Source: Rhynchosporium graminicola (taxonomy: Eukaryota > Ascomycota > Leotiomycetes > Helotiales > Ploettnerulaceae). Taken from it: a DNA stretch of 64,000 bases. Numbering within the stretch: position 1 is the stretch's first letter; each line of letters starts with the position of its first letter. Positions 1-12,656 of this stretch are shown piece by piece. The stretch spans positions 459,394 through 523,393 of the forward strand of contig FJUW01000062.1 in the NCBI GenBank assembly GCA_900074885.1, in the 5' to 3' direction. A program made the position numbers and the translations under genes. The notes beneath the pieces are model-generated. The model saw only the letters and a program-made list of their open reading frames with translations, was not told the DNA's origin and did not search any database.

Positions 1-947
1 TTAGCATCAGCTAACGAGGGTCATTTCCAGTGGTCTCTTTGGAAAAGACTTTAGCTGCCTAATGTAGGTAGCAAAGGCACGTCCGAAAATATTACTAGTT
101 ACTTGCTTATTAAATTAATCACAAGACTAGGAATCAAGGTGTATCCATTTCATTTGCTGTACAGCGAGGTGTACTTGTAATCGCTCCCTTTAAATAGTCC
201 CGATAAAATCTTACGCTGTCAGATCACCAGTTCTATGCGAGTCAGAGAAATGTTTTGTAGCTCTTGCTTCATGTGAAGTCATTTTGTAGTTATAACTTTC
301 AAGGAGATAAGAATATGTTAATTCATAAGCTAAGTTCTAGTATAACCGGAGTCAATTTTCGTTAGCCTGGAATACATGTCCTTTGCCTTGATGGTATTAC
401 ACGGCTTAGAGGCTGCGATGTGAAAATAGCATTAGTATTAATAATATCCTAAAGTTTTGTGTGAAATTTGGAAAATTCGAAAATACCTTTGTAACCGTTT
501 CCGGGGTCTAGCGGCGGGAGCTAAATCATTGGCTCTATTGACTTGGCCTAGTTCGAGTTGGTTTCGCGCCTAAGGGCAAGGCTTGACTTTTAAATTATAT
601 TTCGAGCGCAGATTCCGAAATTTATATTCGACTTCGCGTCCGACTTTGATAAATATCATCTTCTTTTGGAGCACTGTACAGCCTTTCTGCATCCGAATTG
701 TCTTCGCACCAAATCCCCCTCGCAATAGAGCTTGCTTAGAGCTTGCTATCATTCGAGGCTCGAATATTTTATATCCGGTAAGTGGAGTTTCCCTTGCAAA
801 TTTTATACAACCCATGAGCATCCTGGGACATTAGTAGACGGCATGTCAGACGTTTCGAAGTAATCGTAGGATTTTAAGTCGTCTTATGTGGATTCGAATT
901 ACCCGTCTCACTATCACAAGACCACAAGCTTACCTTCAAGTAGTGAA
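1..947. other. no recognisable gene
   Basis: I see no supported gene here. The reading frames near 570-834 overlap on both strands and have no protein-like composition. It probably includes the upstream region of the F-box gene. Confidence 0.5.
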
Positions 948-3053
948 ATGGCCAACGAAAACAGACAGATCTTGCTGATCGATGCAGATCTCGATCGTCT
1001 CCGGACTTCTCAAAAGAAAATGCTGGATGCGGTAGAGAGCTGGTTCGAGGAATTTCGCAGAACCAATAGACGACACCCTCGCAAGAAGGACTACCCTGCC
1101 CATGTTGTGCGAAGAAGGAGTGTTATCAGCGCCTGCAACAGATAATCTCTAGAAAAGAGAGAAATACCATAAGACCTTCCCTACCCACCGAATTATGGCT
1201 GATGGTTATGAGCAAGCTTGGACCAGGTTTAGGGGATATCCAGAATCTTCGTTTGGCATCTCATAGTACGTAGTCCATTTGCATATCTCAAGTAATATCA
1301 AGGCAAGTTTAGTGCACTTCATTGACTCTGCCTTAGTATTGACGGCATTAAGTGTCAGCTTCTTCAAACAACAACACACAATCCGTCCTCGTCGAGACCA
1401 CTTGCTTAAAAGCGTTACCGAAAGCAACCCCGACTTGCTCGACATCGTCAAAACTCTCGTGTTTGAGATTGGCAGAATTAATAGTCGATACGCAGTAGAA
1501 AAAAACAGCCTTCTATTCAAAGAATGTGGATCCTATGTAAGAGACGACATGATACGCCGTTATGGGGGTTACAACCTCAAACACTACCGCGAGGATGAAG
1601 ATATGGCTCGTATTGTGACTGCACTCTCGCACCATAGGAAGCTTGAGGGTATCAAGATCCAATACTATGAAGACGGATACGAGTGGAGAAAGCTGGCGAA
1701 TGTGTTCCATGGCAGATGTGAGACATTCAAATACCAGTCGGTGGTGGGAAATGCTAACTTTCTGTAGGGCCATACGATGCAAGAAGCGAGTCATTCCAGA
1801 TGAACGCCGAGTTTCTCACCATCCTTCAAGCCATGGCCATACACAATGCCTCTGGCAGACCTACAATCAAACACCTGTCTCACGAGTCGCTCTCTCCATC
1901 ATTCTTTGTCCATCTTTTTTCGCACAACCCAATCGAACTAAGAGATCTCACTTTGCCCTTTCAACACCTGGAGACCCTGCACCTAAACTTCAAAGGAGTA
2001 TTCAAGGCACCATTAAAATCATTTTGGAAGGGCTTGGCTACCGCCTTACGAAATGCAACAGGCCTGAAAAGCCTCAGCTTCGGCTTCGATCCAGTTGTGA
2101 CAGAACGGCATCAAACCTCTGATTGGACAAAACCAACACTACCGGCCGACAAAGAAGCTTGGTATCTACCGTTGCACCTTGTGAACTTTGGAGCGTGTGC
2201 ATCTTTAAGAACTCTTCGTCTCAATGGTCTCTCTACCTGCGAGCGGGGTTTGCAATTTTTACTTGGCAATTATCCTGCTCTGAGGGAATTACAGCTCTGT
2301 CAAATTAGTCTGCGTGAAGGATCCTTCTCGAGTCTTGTCAATTTCGTGCGCAGCGAGCTCTCTTTGACCAAATTTGAACTTTGTGGCTGGTTGTCCTCGG
2401 AACAGGGATACTGGCTCATTAGTCCAGACAACATCACCGATGGTATGAATGCGGCCGATAGGAGGTTTCCAGCAGGTGACTATACGAGATACACTTTCGA
2501 CGGTCGTACTGCGGAGGATATGCTGTGGGAGACACATGATACAGACGCTTTGCTGAGTGAATGGGATCCGAGTAATCACAAAAATTGGAGAAAATACGAT
2601 AGCATCACCGAGTTTCAACGAGAGCCCGATTTTGTATCCAAGTGGTCACCAGTCGAGATCGTTCCATACTTTGACAAGCAAGGTCGAGATCCTAATGGCC
2701 TGCATTACACAGATCTACTGTCATGGGTAACAGCTTTGCGCGAGCGTCGTCTCCCACAGGGCCAGCTATACGGAATTGTTCTTCTAGAGCGCGCAAGTCT
2801 GAAAACCGAAATTAGCCAATTGCTCACTCGAGACTCCTTACTGGCTGAGACCAATCAGCTCCATATTCAAGAGGATGGCGCGGAAGTACTCTACTGCTGG
2901 GATTCAAGATCAGAAGAACCTATTGCTGGAGATTTGCACCAACAAATCGTTGCCAGAGGTAATAAATGTAGGGAGAATTGGGTAATTTTCGATTATTTGT
3001 ATGATGTGTCTGAAGAACAGCCTGTTTTGAGCCAGCCACTTGTTTATTGGTGA
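948..3053 (+). CDS. F-box protein with leucine-rich C-terminal region
   Basis: This is probably a substrate-recognition subunit of an SCF ubiquitin ligase. The F-box starts with LPTELWLMVMSKLG near base 1178 and continues, after an intron at 1266-1336, into a typical LRLAS..L..L stretch. A second intron, 1718-1767, has GTGAGA, TGCTAAC and CTGTAG signals and keeps the frame. The long last exon, 1768-3053, has spaced leucines (LRDLTLPFQHLETLHLNFKG, LRTLRLNGLS, LRELQLCQIS) like the LRR-type tails of fungal F-box proteins. The 5' end is uncertain. A model with exons 948-1031, 1142-1265, 1337-1717 and 1768-3053 is in phase and gives 624 residues, but the first exon and its donor are weak. The substrate is unknown. 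Confidence 0.72.
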
Positions 3054-3956
3054 TGCTGAATTCTCTCTCGTAAGCAGGAGAGACAGGAGCATCATTTCGC
3101 GAGAGTCATAAAAGGTAGAAAGTGGAGCAATTTGTTTTGATCAATTTACCCTGTTTATTTGGCTGAAACCTGCTGACCGGCTTCAAATAAGTACAAACAC
3201 TGCGGATATCAATGCAATCTCTGAACTCAAACTGTCTAGCCTTGCGCATTTTATGACCTGCTGCTGTAGTATTACGCGCCTTTGGATAAATGCCGGTCGC
3301 TCATGCGCTCCTGGTGTTCATCACTTCACCCTCTTGACGAATCACACGACAACGCATCAATCAATGGTCGACAAGTTTACTGAAGTAAGAATTAGGAAAT
3401 TACATTGTAGCTACGTTCGTTGCATTGTCGATTCTACTTCTGGTAGTTTACAAAACACGAGTACAATAATAATAGATCGACTTGGTCGTCGCTTCGGAGG
3501 ATTGATAGCGGGACGGGAGGGTGGGGGAAAATGACTCGGGAAGGGATGCAGATGCAAGGAAGGATTGCCGAGTGACCCTATTTCGACTACCTCTACCTCT
3601 CATCACCTTCAACCCATGACCGAATCGACAGCTGATCATCGCCATATTAACGGAATGAAAGAGACGAGCTGATGTGTATCACTATGTGTGATCAGCTCTT
3701 GGCGCAGATAGATGGTTCTCGCGTGAACAGGAACTAAAGTCTAGGACTCATCTAGGATTACCATTGTAAAATGTTCGTACGCGTAGCACTGAACTCATCG
3801 GTATACTTACTATACTTACTATACTTACTATACTTACTATACTTACTATACTTACTATACTTACTACCGTGACACAACATGTTGCACTCCTCGCTTAACT
3901 CCACGCTCTCCCTCCCAGCCACATCCGTCTTGTCCTCTCCCAATCAAGCCATCTTT
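3054..3956. other. intergenic region with a minisatellite
   Basis: I see no gene here, only the 9-base tandem repeat listed separately. Confidence 0.5.
3802..3867. repeat. 9-base minisatellite, about 7 copies
   Basis: The unit TATACTTAC is repeated seven times in tandem without visible divergence. On the minus strand it would read as a Ser-Lys-Tyr repeat inside a short open frame, which I take to be chance. Confidence 0.95.
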
Positions 3957-4356
3957 ATGCTTAAAAGCGCCTTTGCCCTCCCGGCGGCCCTTGGGTCTTT
4001 GGCAGCCCATGCCCTTTCTTGCTACCTAGCTAATATGAGGATATTGATCTTCCTCGGCGGTTGATATTCCGCCGAGTCAAACACGAGACACGCATTTTCT
4101 TATGGCCGTACATATTTCAACCTTTCACCCACTCTGACAGACGCCTCATGACTGCCGCCTCTACCCCTTCCATGTCCAAAAGACACACATTGACCTGGAC
4201 ATCACGAGCTACATCACGTATGCTTCAGAATGTTCAAGAAACCTATGATACAGTCGTCTGATGTCATGGCCGTGCAACACATGCATCTTCGGCATCAACA
4301 GTATGCTCAAGAGTGGCTGGAAAGCGCCAAATGTCATCTGCTCGCTGAATGATTGA
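3957..4356 (+). pseudogene. possible decayed small secreted cysteine-rich protein
   Basis: An ATG at 3957 opens a signal-peptide-like stretch (MLKSAFALPAALGSLAAHA). Further on, from about 4142, another frame reads like a short cysteine-containing protein ending in VICSLND and a TGA at 4354-4356. I could not join the two with good splice signals, and a TGA at about 4240 interrupts the second part. Either the gene is broken or it has introns I cannot place. I do not recognise a family. Confidence 0.25.
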
Positions 4357-4584
4357 CCCCTTGTTGTTGTTAGCTTCCTGGAATTTCAACCCACGATTCA
4401 ATGATATATATGAGGGCTTGGATCATGCCTAAAGAGTGTCTCTACTTCCGTCGTTCTTGTTCGTCAGGTGGGAAGTCTGCTTCACAGGACTCTGAAGGTC
4501 TAGTCATTGGTATATCATATTTGAGACGACCTGAGGTACGTTTATCTCCTTTCCCTCTTTCGTTGAAACTACATCTCAAACAAA

Positions 4585-6810
4585 ATGAAGTCTGAAACTG
4601 AAAGAAGAAAGCACTTCTTACGTCATCCTACTGATCGCTGGTTAGTAACTGCTATAATGTTCTCGCTCGCTTTCCTCATAACCACTATGCTCTCCTATCA
4701 AAGGTCAGCAGTGAATGCCGCTGGCTGTTGGAGGAACACAGCATGTACAGGACCAAAAATAGCAGCATTTCCGGGTGACTGGGACAAGTACAACTACGCT
4801 CCCTCAAGTCGTGTCGTGTCTCCAATCAGTTACTTCGCTCCAGCAGGCGGTGTATCTACACACTACCCTGCAGCTGTTTCTTTGAATGGCAACAACAATC
4901 AACTAATTTTCGACTTCGGCAAGCTAGTTGGTGGTATTGTGACAGTATCGTACAGTGCAACAGGAGCCGGAAATCTAGGCATGGCATTCACGGAAGCGAA
5001 GAACTGGACTGGTGAGGCTTCAGACAGTTCAAATGGCTCGTTCAATCCTGATGGTGCGGTAATCACCACCGTTTCTACGACTGCTGGAGCAAATTTCACG
5101 ATGCCAGATGCGAAGCTTCGCGGAGGATTTCGGTATATGACTTTGTTCACTCAGACCTCAAGCCAAGTCAACGTCAACATCCACGATATTACAGTCGAGA
5201 TAGGATTTCAACCTACATGGTCCAACCTTCGTGCTTATCAAGGATACTTCTCTTGCAGCGATCCACTTCTTAACAAGATTTGGTATGCCGGTGCATACAC
5301 TTTACAAACCAACGCTATCCCACCCAAGACAGGTCGTGAATTTCCGATCCTCGGATCGAGTTGGAGTAACGACTACGATCTATCGCTTGGAACCAGTGGC
5401 GGTACCATTTACGTCGATGGAAGCAAACGGGACCGTACAGTCTGGCCTGGTGACTTGGCCATTGCGGTACCGAGCATTTTGGTCAGTACTGGCGACTGGG
5501 AAGGCGTGGCTAATACGCTTGAAGTGTTGTACAATGACCAGGTATGTCTCCTTGTACCACATATGTCATGGTAATCAAGCTCACATGTGACAGACGAGTG
5601 CAGGCGAATTACCTTTTGCTGGACCAGGCATCAACATATATGGCTCGGATACATATCATATGGCAACACTTATTGGAACGTATGATTATTACCTGTGGAC
5701 TGCCAACCAGGGATGGCTTAACATGATGTATCCGAAGTATCAGCGCGCCATGGCTTTCATCACTGCGAAGATCGACAGCACAGGCATGCTCAGCGTGACC
5801 GGCACTAATGATTGGGGTAGAGTGTCGCAGGGAGGCCATAATACCGAAGCGAACATGCTGATGTACAAAGTCCTCACTTCAGCAAGTCAGCTAGCGACAT
5901 GGGCGGGAGATTCATCATCCTCGGGAACATGGTCAAATATGGCAGCGACGTTAAAGACGGCTGTTAATAAGCTTAACTTTGACTCAGCTGCTGGGTATGG
6001 CCCCTTTATTCTGGCATGATTTGTGAATATTCGATAACATAAACGATCAGCGCATTCAAAGATAGTGATACAGACGCCTCAGTCTACCCACAAGATGGAA
6101 ACGCTCTCGCGCTCCTTTACTCCATCCCGCCGTCAAATCTCATGTCCTCTGTCTCTACCGCTTTGACAAAGAACTGGATCAATATTGGATCCCTAGCTCC
6201 TGAACTACCCAACAACCTAGTAGGGTTCGGACAGTCCTTCGAAGTCAAAGGTCATTTCACAGCACATCAGACAAACCGCGCCTTAGACCTTATCCGGCGC
6301 GCATGGGGCTGGTACTTGAACTCCCCTTACGGCACGGGTAGCTCATGCATCGAAGGCTATCTATCAGATGGCTCCTTCGGCTATCGAAGTCATTATGGCT
6401 ACGCGAATGATTACTCATATACAAGTCATGCTCACGGATGGTCTACTGGTCCTACGGATGCTCTGACAAGCTATGTGGTGGGCTTGACCATTACGAAGCC
6501 TGGGGGTAAAGAGTGGAGTCTTATGCCGCAGTTTGGTGATCTGCAGAATGCTGAAGGTGGGTTCACGACTCCACTCGGAAAATTCACTGCGAAGTGGGTG
6601 TTGGCTAATGGCGGATATACTCTGTCCTGGGGAGCGCCTGCTGGAACGAAGGGTCTTGTTGTGCTGCCTGGTAGCGCAGGTAAACAGCCGACGAGTGCAA
6701 CTGTTGATGGGAACGAAAGGATAATGGAAGCGCGGATGGTGAATAACCGCAATGGCGCAGTGAGAATTGTGGTTGAGGGAGGGAGCCATAGCTTGGTAGT
6801 TCAGTACTGA
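4585..6810 (+). CDS. secreted alpha-L-rhamnosidase, GH78 six-hairpin family
   Basis: It should release terminal alpha-L-rhamnose from plant glycosides or pectic side chains outside the cell. Exons are 4585-5541, 5594-5994 and 6051-6810; the introns (52 and 56 bases) have good GTATGT/CAG and GTATGG/CAG ends and conserve phase, giving 705 residues. A hydrophobic stretch at about residues 22-40 ends near SAVNAAG and acts as a signal peptide or anchor; the internal Met beginning MFSLAF at base 4657 is an alternative start. A beta-rich N-terminal part precedes the (alpha/alpha)6 catalytic domain, which carries D278, R282-D-R284, W287 and D290 of the family's DG..RDR..W.GD signature. A CIEG motif and a late SHAHGWSTGP segment also fit GH78. 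The C-terminus is a small beta domain. Substrate preference cannot be read from sequence. Confidence 0.88.
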
Positions 6811-7459
6811 TTTGCTAGCACAAGCGTTCAATATTCTTGCAGTGCCTAGGCAATCATGACTTACATTTACAATTAGGGTTTTTCTACTGTGTATGTTTTC
6901 TTGATGTGCATCTCACTCATTAGCTAGAGGAGATTAAAAGCCTGTCACAGCAAAATTGTAACATTTCCATGTCCACTTAACGATGATGACCTTTGCTTTG
7001 AGAAGTGTGTTGCAATGTGGACTAGATACTTTTTTCGTGGACTATTAACACAGGAAGTCATGTAAGACAACGTCAGTCTTATAGAGAGGCCCTCTAGGTA
7101 GTTGGGCGGCGTACGCTGTACGGACGTACAATAGCCCGGAAGCCAATGATTGGTCCTGCTTGCGAGTGTGGATTTTCTGTGCCAGTAGAACCTGCTTGAT
7201 ATCTTACAACACCGTATACCGTGCCTATACCATGAGCCTTCATAACGTCCGAATGCTATGTAAATATCTGTTTTCATCTCCTCGAGCGACGCACTCAATC
7301 AATGTATCTGCACCAACCAATCCCACGAGGTGTTCAACCCTATCAAATCTCTTACCATCAATCAACCCATCATCTAAACTCAACTGGCACACATCTCACC
7401 TTGCTCTCAATCGAGCACGAGACGACTCGATATATCAATCTTTCTCAATTGTGCTCACC
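6811..7459. other. intergenic region
   Basis: I see no gene. It probably holds the 3' end of the rhamnosidase transcript and the promoter of the next gene. Confidence 0.5.
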
Positions 7460-7961
7460 ATGGATCTCCTAACTCTCCTTCCCACACTCATCGGTGGCTT
7501 ACTGATGTGCGTCTCCATCCCGCTCATAACGCATCCAGTTGCCTTGTCCAAAAACTACATCCACATCGAGACACCACAAGCTGCTTTCTACGCGCGCCAA
7601 CTCGGGATCAGAAGTGAGTACCTGTCATTTCCCACTCCTGCCTTGCACCGTATGTTTCCAAATGAAAACATCTCACATTTTCGTTCCCTAAATTTACGAG
7701 CGGTCAATTTCCCATGTTCCGGATGACTAGTACTGATCTTGAATAGATCTCATGATCGGCACCGCAATTTCAGCTCTCGCATACAAAGGACTGATTCAAA
7801 GTGCAGCGATCGTTTTATGCTGTTTCCCTATTCTTGGGGTCTTGGATCCGGTGGCTGGATGGATGTATCGGGGGCACTTGGTGAAGAATGATTATAATCA
7901 CCTGGTGATGGGATGTGTTTTTGGGGGGATCGGTTTGTGGATTTTAGGTGAAGTGCAGTGA
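7460..7961 (+). CDS. small multi-pass membrane protein, DUF4267-like
   Basis: Two exons, 7460-7613 and 7747-7961, are joined by a 133-base intron with a GTGAGT donor and AATAG acceptor, giving about 122 residues. The protein is almost entirely hydrophobic. It has an N-terminal segment LLPTLIGGLLMCVSIPLI, a middle GIRNLMIG segment and two further hydrophobic stretches, compatible with four membrane spans. The arrangement, with a G(I)R(D/N)L..G motif after the first span, resembles fungal DUF4267 proteins, whose function is unknown. The ATG context is CACCATGG. An upstream extension of the frame exists but lacks support. Confidence 0.65.
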
Positions 7962-9007
7962 GAGTCAGCTTTTGAGAGGATAGGTATATTGTTTGAGATG
8001 GAATAGCTAGTGTGGATGTTGAGGAGAGATAGAGGTGCTGAAGAAGATATTTCTGGAATAGGGGGCGGATGTGCAGAGTAACACGAGCCGGAGGAGTGCA
8101 CGGCAGCAAAGTAACGGTGAGCACCTTGGAAATTTCTACTTGAGTGTAGGGTTGTTCCCTTGCTGAAACAAGAGCGACAAGCTTCTCATAAGTTTGAAAG
8201 ACTTTTGAGAAATGTTAAACATCAAAAGATGAAGCTGCACACAAGTGCCCATTGAGATAGATGTTACAGATAGTTGTGATCGCGACTCCAACTTTTGCCC
8301 AGTGAGTGTTCTCGTTTTTGGTGTCTCTGCATTCCCGGACATTTAGTGAAAGCTTTTCGCATCTATTGTATACGTTCAATACATCAAGATGATGAACCGA
8401 ACCCATCACATAGCTAATGATGGTGGTCGGCAACCGAGATACAACCAAGAAGCAGCTTCAATTTTGCCAACCAATCTATTATCCCGCACTCTTTGACGTG
8501 CAATAGTACAAGGCTTCGTTACGAAGCAGCCAGTCAGATATAAAAAGAGGTCTCTAGCTTGCATTCTTCCCGTATTTTAACTAGTAATTCGTACTGCCGA
8601 TATATCTTGGCACTGTATCGTTCTGATAGGAAGCGTTTTTGATTGACATAAAATCCTCTTGGTGTACCCTTACCATCAGTTATTATTCGATGGTTGATGG
8701 CTGATGTTACTTAAGGACGTCTATTACCTTGACACGTATAAGGCGAGTCTCTTGCCAGGAGCCTCACAGACGACTCTACGAGCCTAAGCAAAATTCAGGA
8801 ATCGACTCGTTCGAATTTCCACCAAGTTTCAAGGAAGGTACTTGGTTGAAACAACAACAGATCTAGACTTCGTTACTGCACATTTTCGCTCGCACCAAAT
8901 AGGAAGCTAGTATCATCCAACTCGACATATCAATTTGATCGTCCTCCCAGAGTCACATCATTTGTCTTGTCCATGACAACCAAATCTTCTTTCCGTAAAC
9001 AGATACA
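7962..9007. other. intergenic region
   Basis: I see nothing gene-like on either strand; only short overlapping frames are present. Confidence 0.5.
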
Positions 9008-9973
9008 ATGATCCAATATGGCGATCTTGAATACCTCTCGAGCCTCCTTGCTTTATGTGCATCCGTCGAAGCAGACTGCGAGAATTTCACTCACAGAAAC
9101 AATTACTATACCATACCTGCCGACAGGCCCCAACGTGTTTCTAAAGGCGTATGTACTTTTAGCGCCCTCAAAGTCTCAGTAATCTCGGATCAGGCTCAAT
9201 TTCCTCTGTTGAACCTGATCCCAATCCTAAGACATCGTATGTGTACTATACTAAAGTATTGAAGTACGACTGTTCCGTCTCAAATTCCGCCTACGAGTTC
9301 AACTCCACCCTCCAAGAGGTGCAACTCCACTCAATGTCCAGCTGTCTCCTATAGCATCGTCAATACAGTCGGGAGCACCAATCTCTCGCTCTCCGAAAAG
9401 GAAAATGAGCCTCTGTACGCGCTTGTATCGAAATCCACGACCGCCAAGCCCTTTTTCTGGTACAAGTTCTCGGGCAATGTGACCCTTGGTTTGACGTGTC
9501 TGAATATGGGGGAGAATGTAGCAGGATATTATTCCTTCACGCCATTTCTTCTGTGTGCTGACGATGTGTTGGCGGGATGTAAGAATAGCCCTGTGGAAGA
9601 TGGAACGGCTATTAAGATCTGCGGGTCGAATACTTTTGACAATGGCCAGCCGCAGCCAAATGGAGATCTGAGATTCCTGAAAACTGGTACGTACGACTTC
9701 GCATTCTTAGCGGCAGAATTTTTCAAGCGATGTGTTGAGATGACGTTATGAGATTCTCCAATGTTAACGTTTAGACGAGTGGTTGTGAATATATGCTGAC
9801 ATTCGTATAAATCGCGAAACCGTCGCAAACCTTACAAGCAATCAGCAGCCACGACGACGCCATTCGCTAAATCTGCTGGAAGTGCGCTTTCCTTGGCAGG
9901 TGGAGTCCAGCTGATTGGACTCGCATTCTGGTTGAGGACCTGTTTGGGGATTGGAAGCTCTATGATGTTGTGA
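9008..9973 (+). CDS. cysteine-rich secretory protein with hydrophobic C-terminal tail
   Basis: I do not recognise a family. A model with exons 9008-9134, 9194-9236, 9319-9686 and 9846-9973 keeps frame throughout and gives 221 residues. A variant using a donor at 9153 gives 227. The N-terminus has a short hydrophobic run (YLSSLLALCASVEA) before a Cys/Asn-rich region. The body carries several potential N-glycosylation sites (NFT, NST, NLS, NVT) and about eight cysteines. The last exon encodes a small-residue stretch followed by a hydrophobic tail (GGVQLIGLAFWL), as in GPI-anchored or tail-anchored surface proteins. The main exon reads cleanly; the first two introns are the weakest part of the model. 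Confidence 0.5.
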
Positions 9974-10677
9974 GGAAGTTCAAGTAATCGTGCCGTGCAA
10001 ACAGTGTGTAAACAGAAGAGGGTCTGACAAATTGATGAACTCATAAAAATTCTTCGTTGGTTTGTTTGTGATAAACACGACCCTTAAATTGTGGGTAACC
10101 CGAGTTAATAGAGCTCACAGAAAGTGTTCCAAATTGTCAATAAAAGTCTACAATTTTAGAAGGTGCACCAACACATCATAATGAATACGGTGCCCACCTG
10201 AAATCTGACCTGATGCAAAGCCTGTCACATGGACCGTCACTATAATAGGCCGCTTTATCTCGTGCCATATCGATCCATCTGCCCAAATATTTCGCCAGCA
10301 TTCTTCGAGTATGCGACCAAAGGAGTGGCTTGGATCGCCTTCGTGATACACCCTCTGTTCGGTAAGGAAATATCTTCAACACCTCCGACTTGATCTTCCA
10401 CTTCTGCATGATAATATCCCGACTGGGGCCTCGACTTACGTCCGATAAGCGTTCTACTAAACTCGCTAAGATGATGCCTTAGTGGAAGCAAGGGATGTTG
10501 TGATCATTGGCTCCACTACCAACATGATATTTCGATTGCTCGTACGAACTCGCTCGGCGATCCAGGACTGTGTAGTTTTTGTTACGTGCCGCAAGTAACA
10601 AAGCTCATAAGCGGATAGTACTTGATTCTTCTGATGGTGATCAATACTGTTTTTGATTCGTCTTACTGGCGGTTGTC
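9974..10677. other. no supported gene
   Basis: Overlapping minus-strand frames at 10148-10681 lack recognisable domains and are not contiguous in one frame. I see no gene. Confidence 0.4.
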
Positions 10678-11456
10678 TCAACCAGCAGGTCTGAAATTCC
10701 CAGCCTGTGCTAAAATTTTGGCAGATGGTGCGTATGAGGTGTACATATGGCCGAGCTCCAGTAAAGGTTTCAGGGGCCCTGCCGGGTATTTGCTGGAAGT
10801 TTCAGGGGAAATTTGATATGGACTTGGGACTAGCGTTGGAGAAGCTAGAGCTGGACCTGTGATTAAAGCTGGGGCTGCACTTGGGCATGGAGCCGTGACA
10901 GGAGCTGGCAAAAGAAGCTGTGGTACCCAAGCAGGTTGGGATTGATATATCGGGGCTTTCGGTGCCTTGGGCTTCATAACGCGAACGGCCACAAATTCCT
11001 TCGGTGCTTTGTGAATGACGTTGTTCTTCTTCTTCATGATCCGTGATATTTACGTACTGCTGACACTGCTGCCAAATTGCTCAGACACAATCTCTGCCAC
11101 CTTGGCAGACCAATTCTTTCTCCTGCCCAATGTGTTTCCGTTATCAGAATTCGAAAATAGCCGGCAGATTTTGTCCTTGTCAATTGTCGTAGGTCGACCG
11201 CCCATTTTCCTGTCGTCGCAGCTGACTTTGACCTCGTTGTGTCTCTTTAAATCCGAAAACAGTGCCCGGGGGGACTCGTCTTGTAGATCCTGCTAGAGAA
11301 ATGGATGAACGCGGATTCAAGCACCCCATCATTTCGGTCTACTGCCGTTTCTATTGCGGCGACAACTTCACGGGCTGTGGTTCGCATGATGAAAAGGAGA
11401 GCGGTCCATTCGGATAAAGTTTCGTGAATGATTGTGCCAGCGATGTTAATGGATGG
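10678..11456 (-). pseudogene. decayed gene with helix-turn-helix-like segment
   Basis: Three protein-like stretches lie in order on the minus strand. One reads TIIHETLSEWTALLF through ESAFIHFSS. One frame over comes a basic segment with MGGRPTTIDKDKICRLF and RRKNWSAKVAEIVSEQFG, which looks like a DNA-binding helical domain. After an in-frame TAA at 11053-11055 the same frame continues with MKKKNNVIHKAPKEF and a proline-rich tail ending at 10678. The join between the first two needs a one-base shift, and no good intron removes the stop. I read this as a broken gene, but a short intact exon set with unseen introns is possible. No family is recognised. Confidence 0.4.
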
Positions 11457-12656
11457 CTAATCATCTTGAAGTCGCGGTAAGAAAAGGGTGGACGCGAGTT
11501 AGCTCCTTGGCACTTGAGAGTCCAATTTCTACCGATGCGTGCACCTTCTCCTCCCTTACATGAACACCACATTATCTCCATGGATAGGATTATCTTGAGA
11601 AATTTGAATGGGCGATTCAGAGCTGTTTGGAAGCCCTTAAGAATTCTATCTGGTCAGTTCAGGCTTGACAAACGCAACTTACCTAACATCTTCATAGCAC
11701 CGGACAGCGGCGCCCTCTGTTCTCCTGTTTGGTCTGTATTGTATTACTACCAATGATTGTTGACTACTCATTGGAATACTCCTGAAATCAGGTAATCAGA
11801 CATCGCTACCTAGATACATAAATTCATTTCGCGGCTCTGGAAGCTTAATGCGTCACTACCCTCAATGAATCGCCATCGTCTACCGCCATTCCCTCCTTCC
11901 CCTTGTTGTTTTTCGCTTGCCTAGCGACATTAGCAGCCTCACAGGCTTACAGGCTGCAAAACACACAATTAAGCATAATATTCCGTGCTCAAGAAACGTA
12001 CGTATCTCGTACGACGGTACTGGTTTTGTTGCGTTTCGCAAGCTGTGACCCCCACGAGTTTGAAATAACACGTGGACTGATTGTATGAACTTGATATTTC
12101 GTTGTTGGAAGGTCATAGTGAAGACGCCTTTACAGTTTCCTATCAGACAAGGGGCTGTGGCTAGAAGAGCGGACTTGGTAAGATTAGAGTTAAACAGGGG
12201 CGGGAAATGCAATTACCAATATTAGGTGCACCGTAAAATATCAATTCCTGACCACAATAGTGAATATTAGCCGACCAACGCGGTTGGCAAAGCTAGATCC
12301 AACGAAAGCTCTCGACTTTGAAGTGAAAAGGAAGGAATAGTCACACTTCTAATCAAAGTCCGGCCTGCCTCGCGACTGTGATACATTTTCCAGTCTCGAG
12401 AGGGTAGCAGGAGAAGTCAATAACCGTGTCTTAACGTAGGCATTGATCGGATGTCTCGCTTTAATTACAGAAAACGAGAGCAGGGAGAACTATTACATCT
12501 ACTAAGACATATTTCTCTCAAATCTTTCGCGGAACCAGAACTAATCTGCATCTAGATAGAAAGTTACATATTATCCTATCCACTTCCAATATACAATTTG
12601 AAACTGCTTTTCCTGATATCATTGAATAGCTTCGCATCATTCGATTCAAGCCCTGC
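11457..12656. other. intergenic region
   Basis: I see no gene. It contains the 3' flank of the tyrosinase gene, which is transcribed towards it. Confidence 0.5.

Noticed and set aside
3802..3867. CRISPR array
   Set aside because: Repeats are directly abutting 9-mers without spacers, in a eukaryotic genome.
3758..3943. Minus-strand frame with a Ser-Lys-Tyr repeat
   Set aside because: It is only the translation of the 9-base minisatellite; a 9-base unit keeps any frame open.
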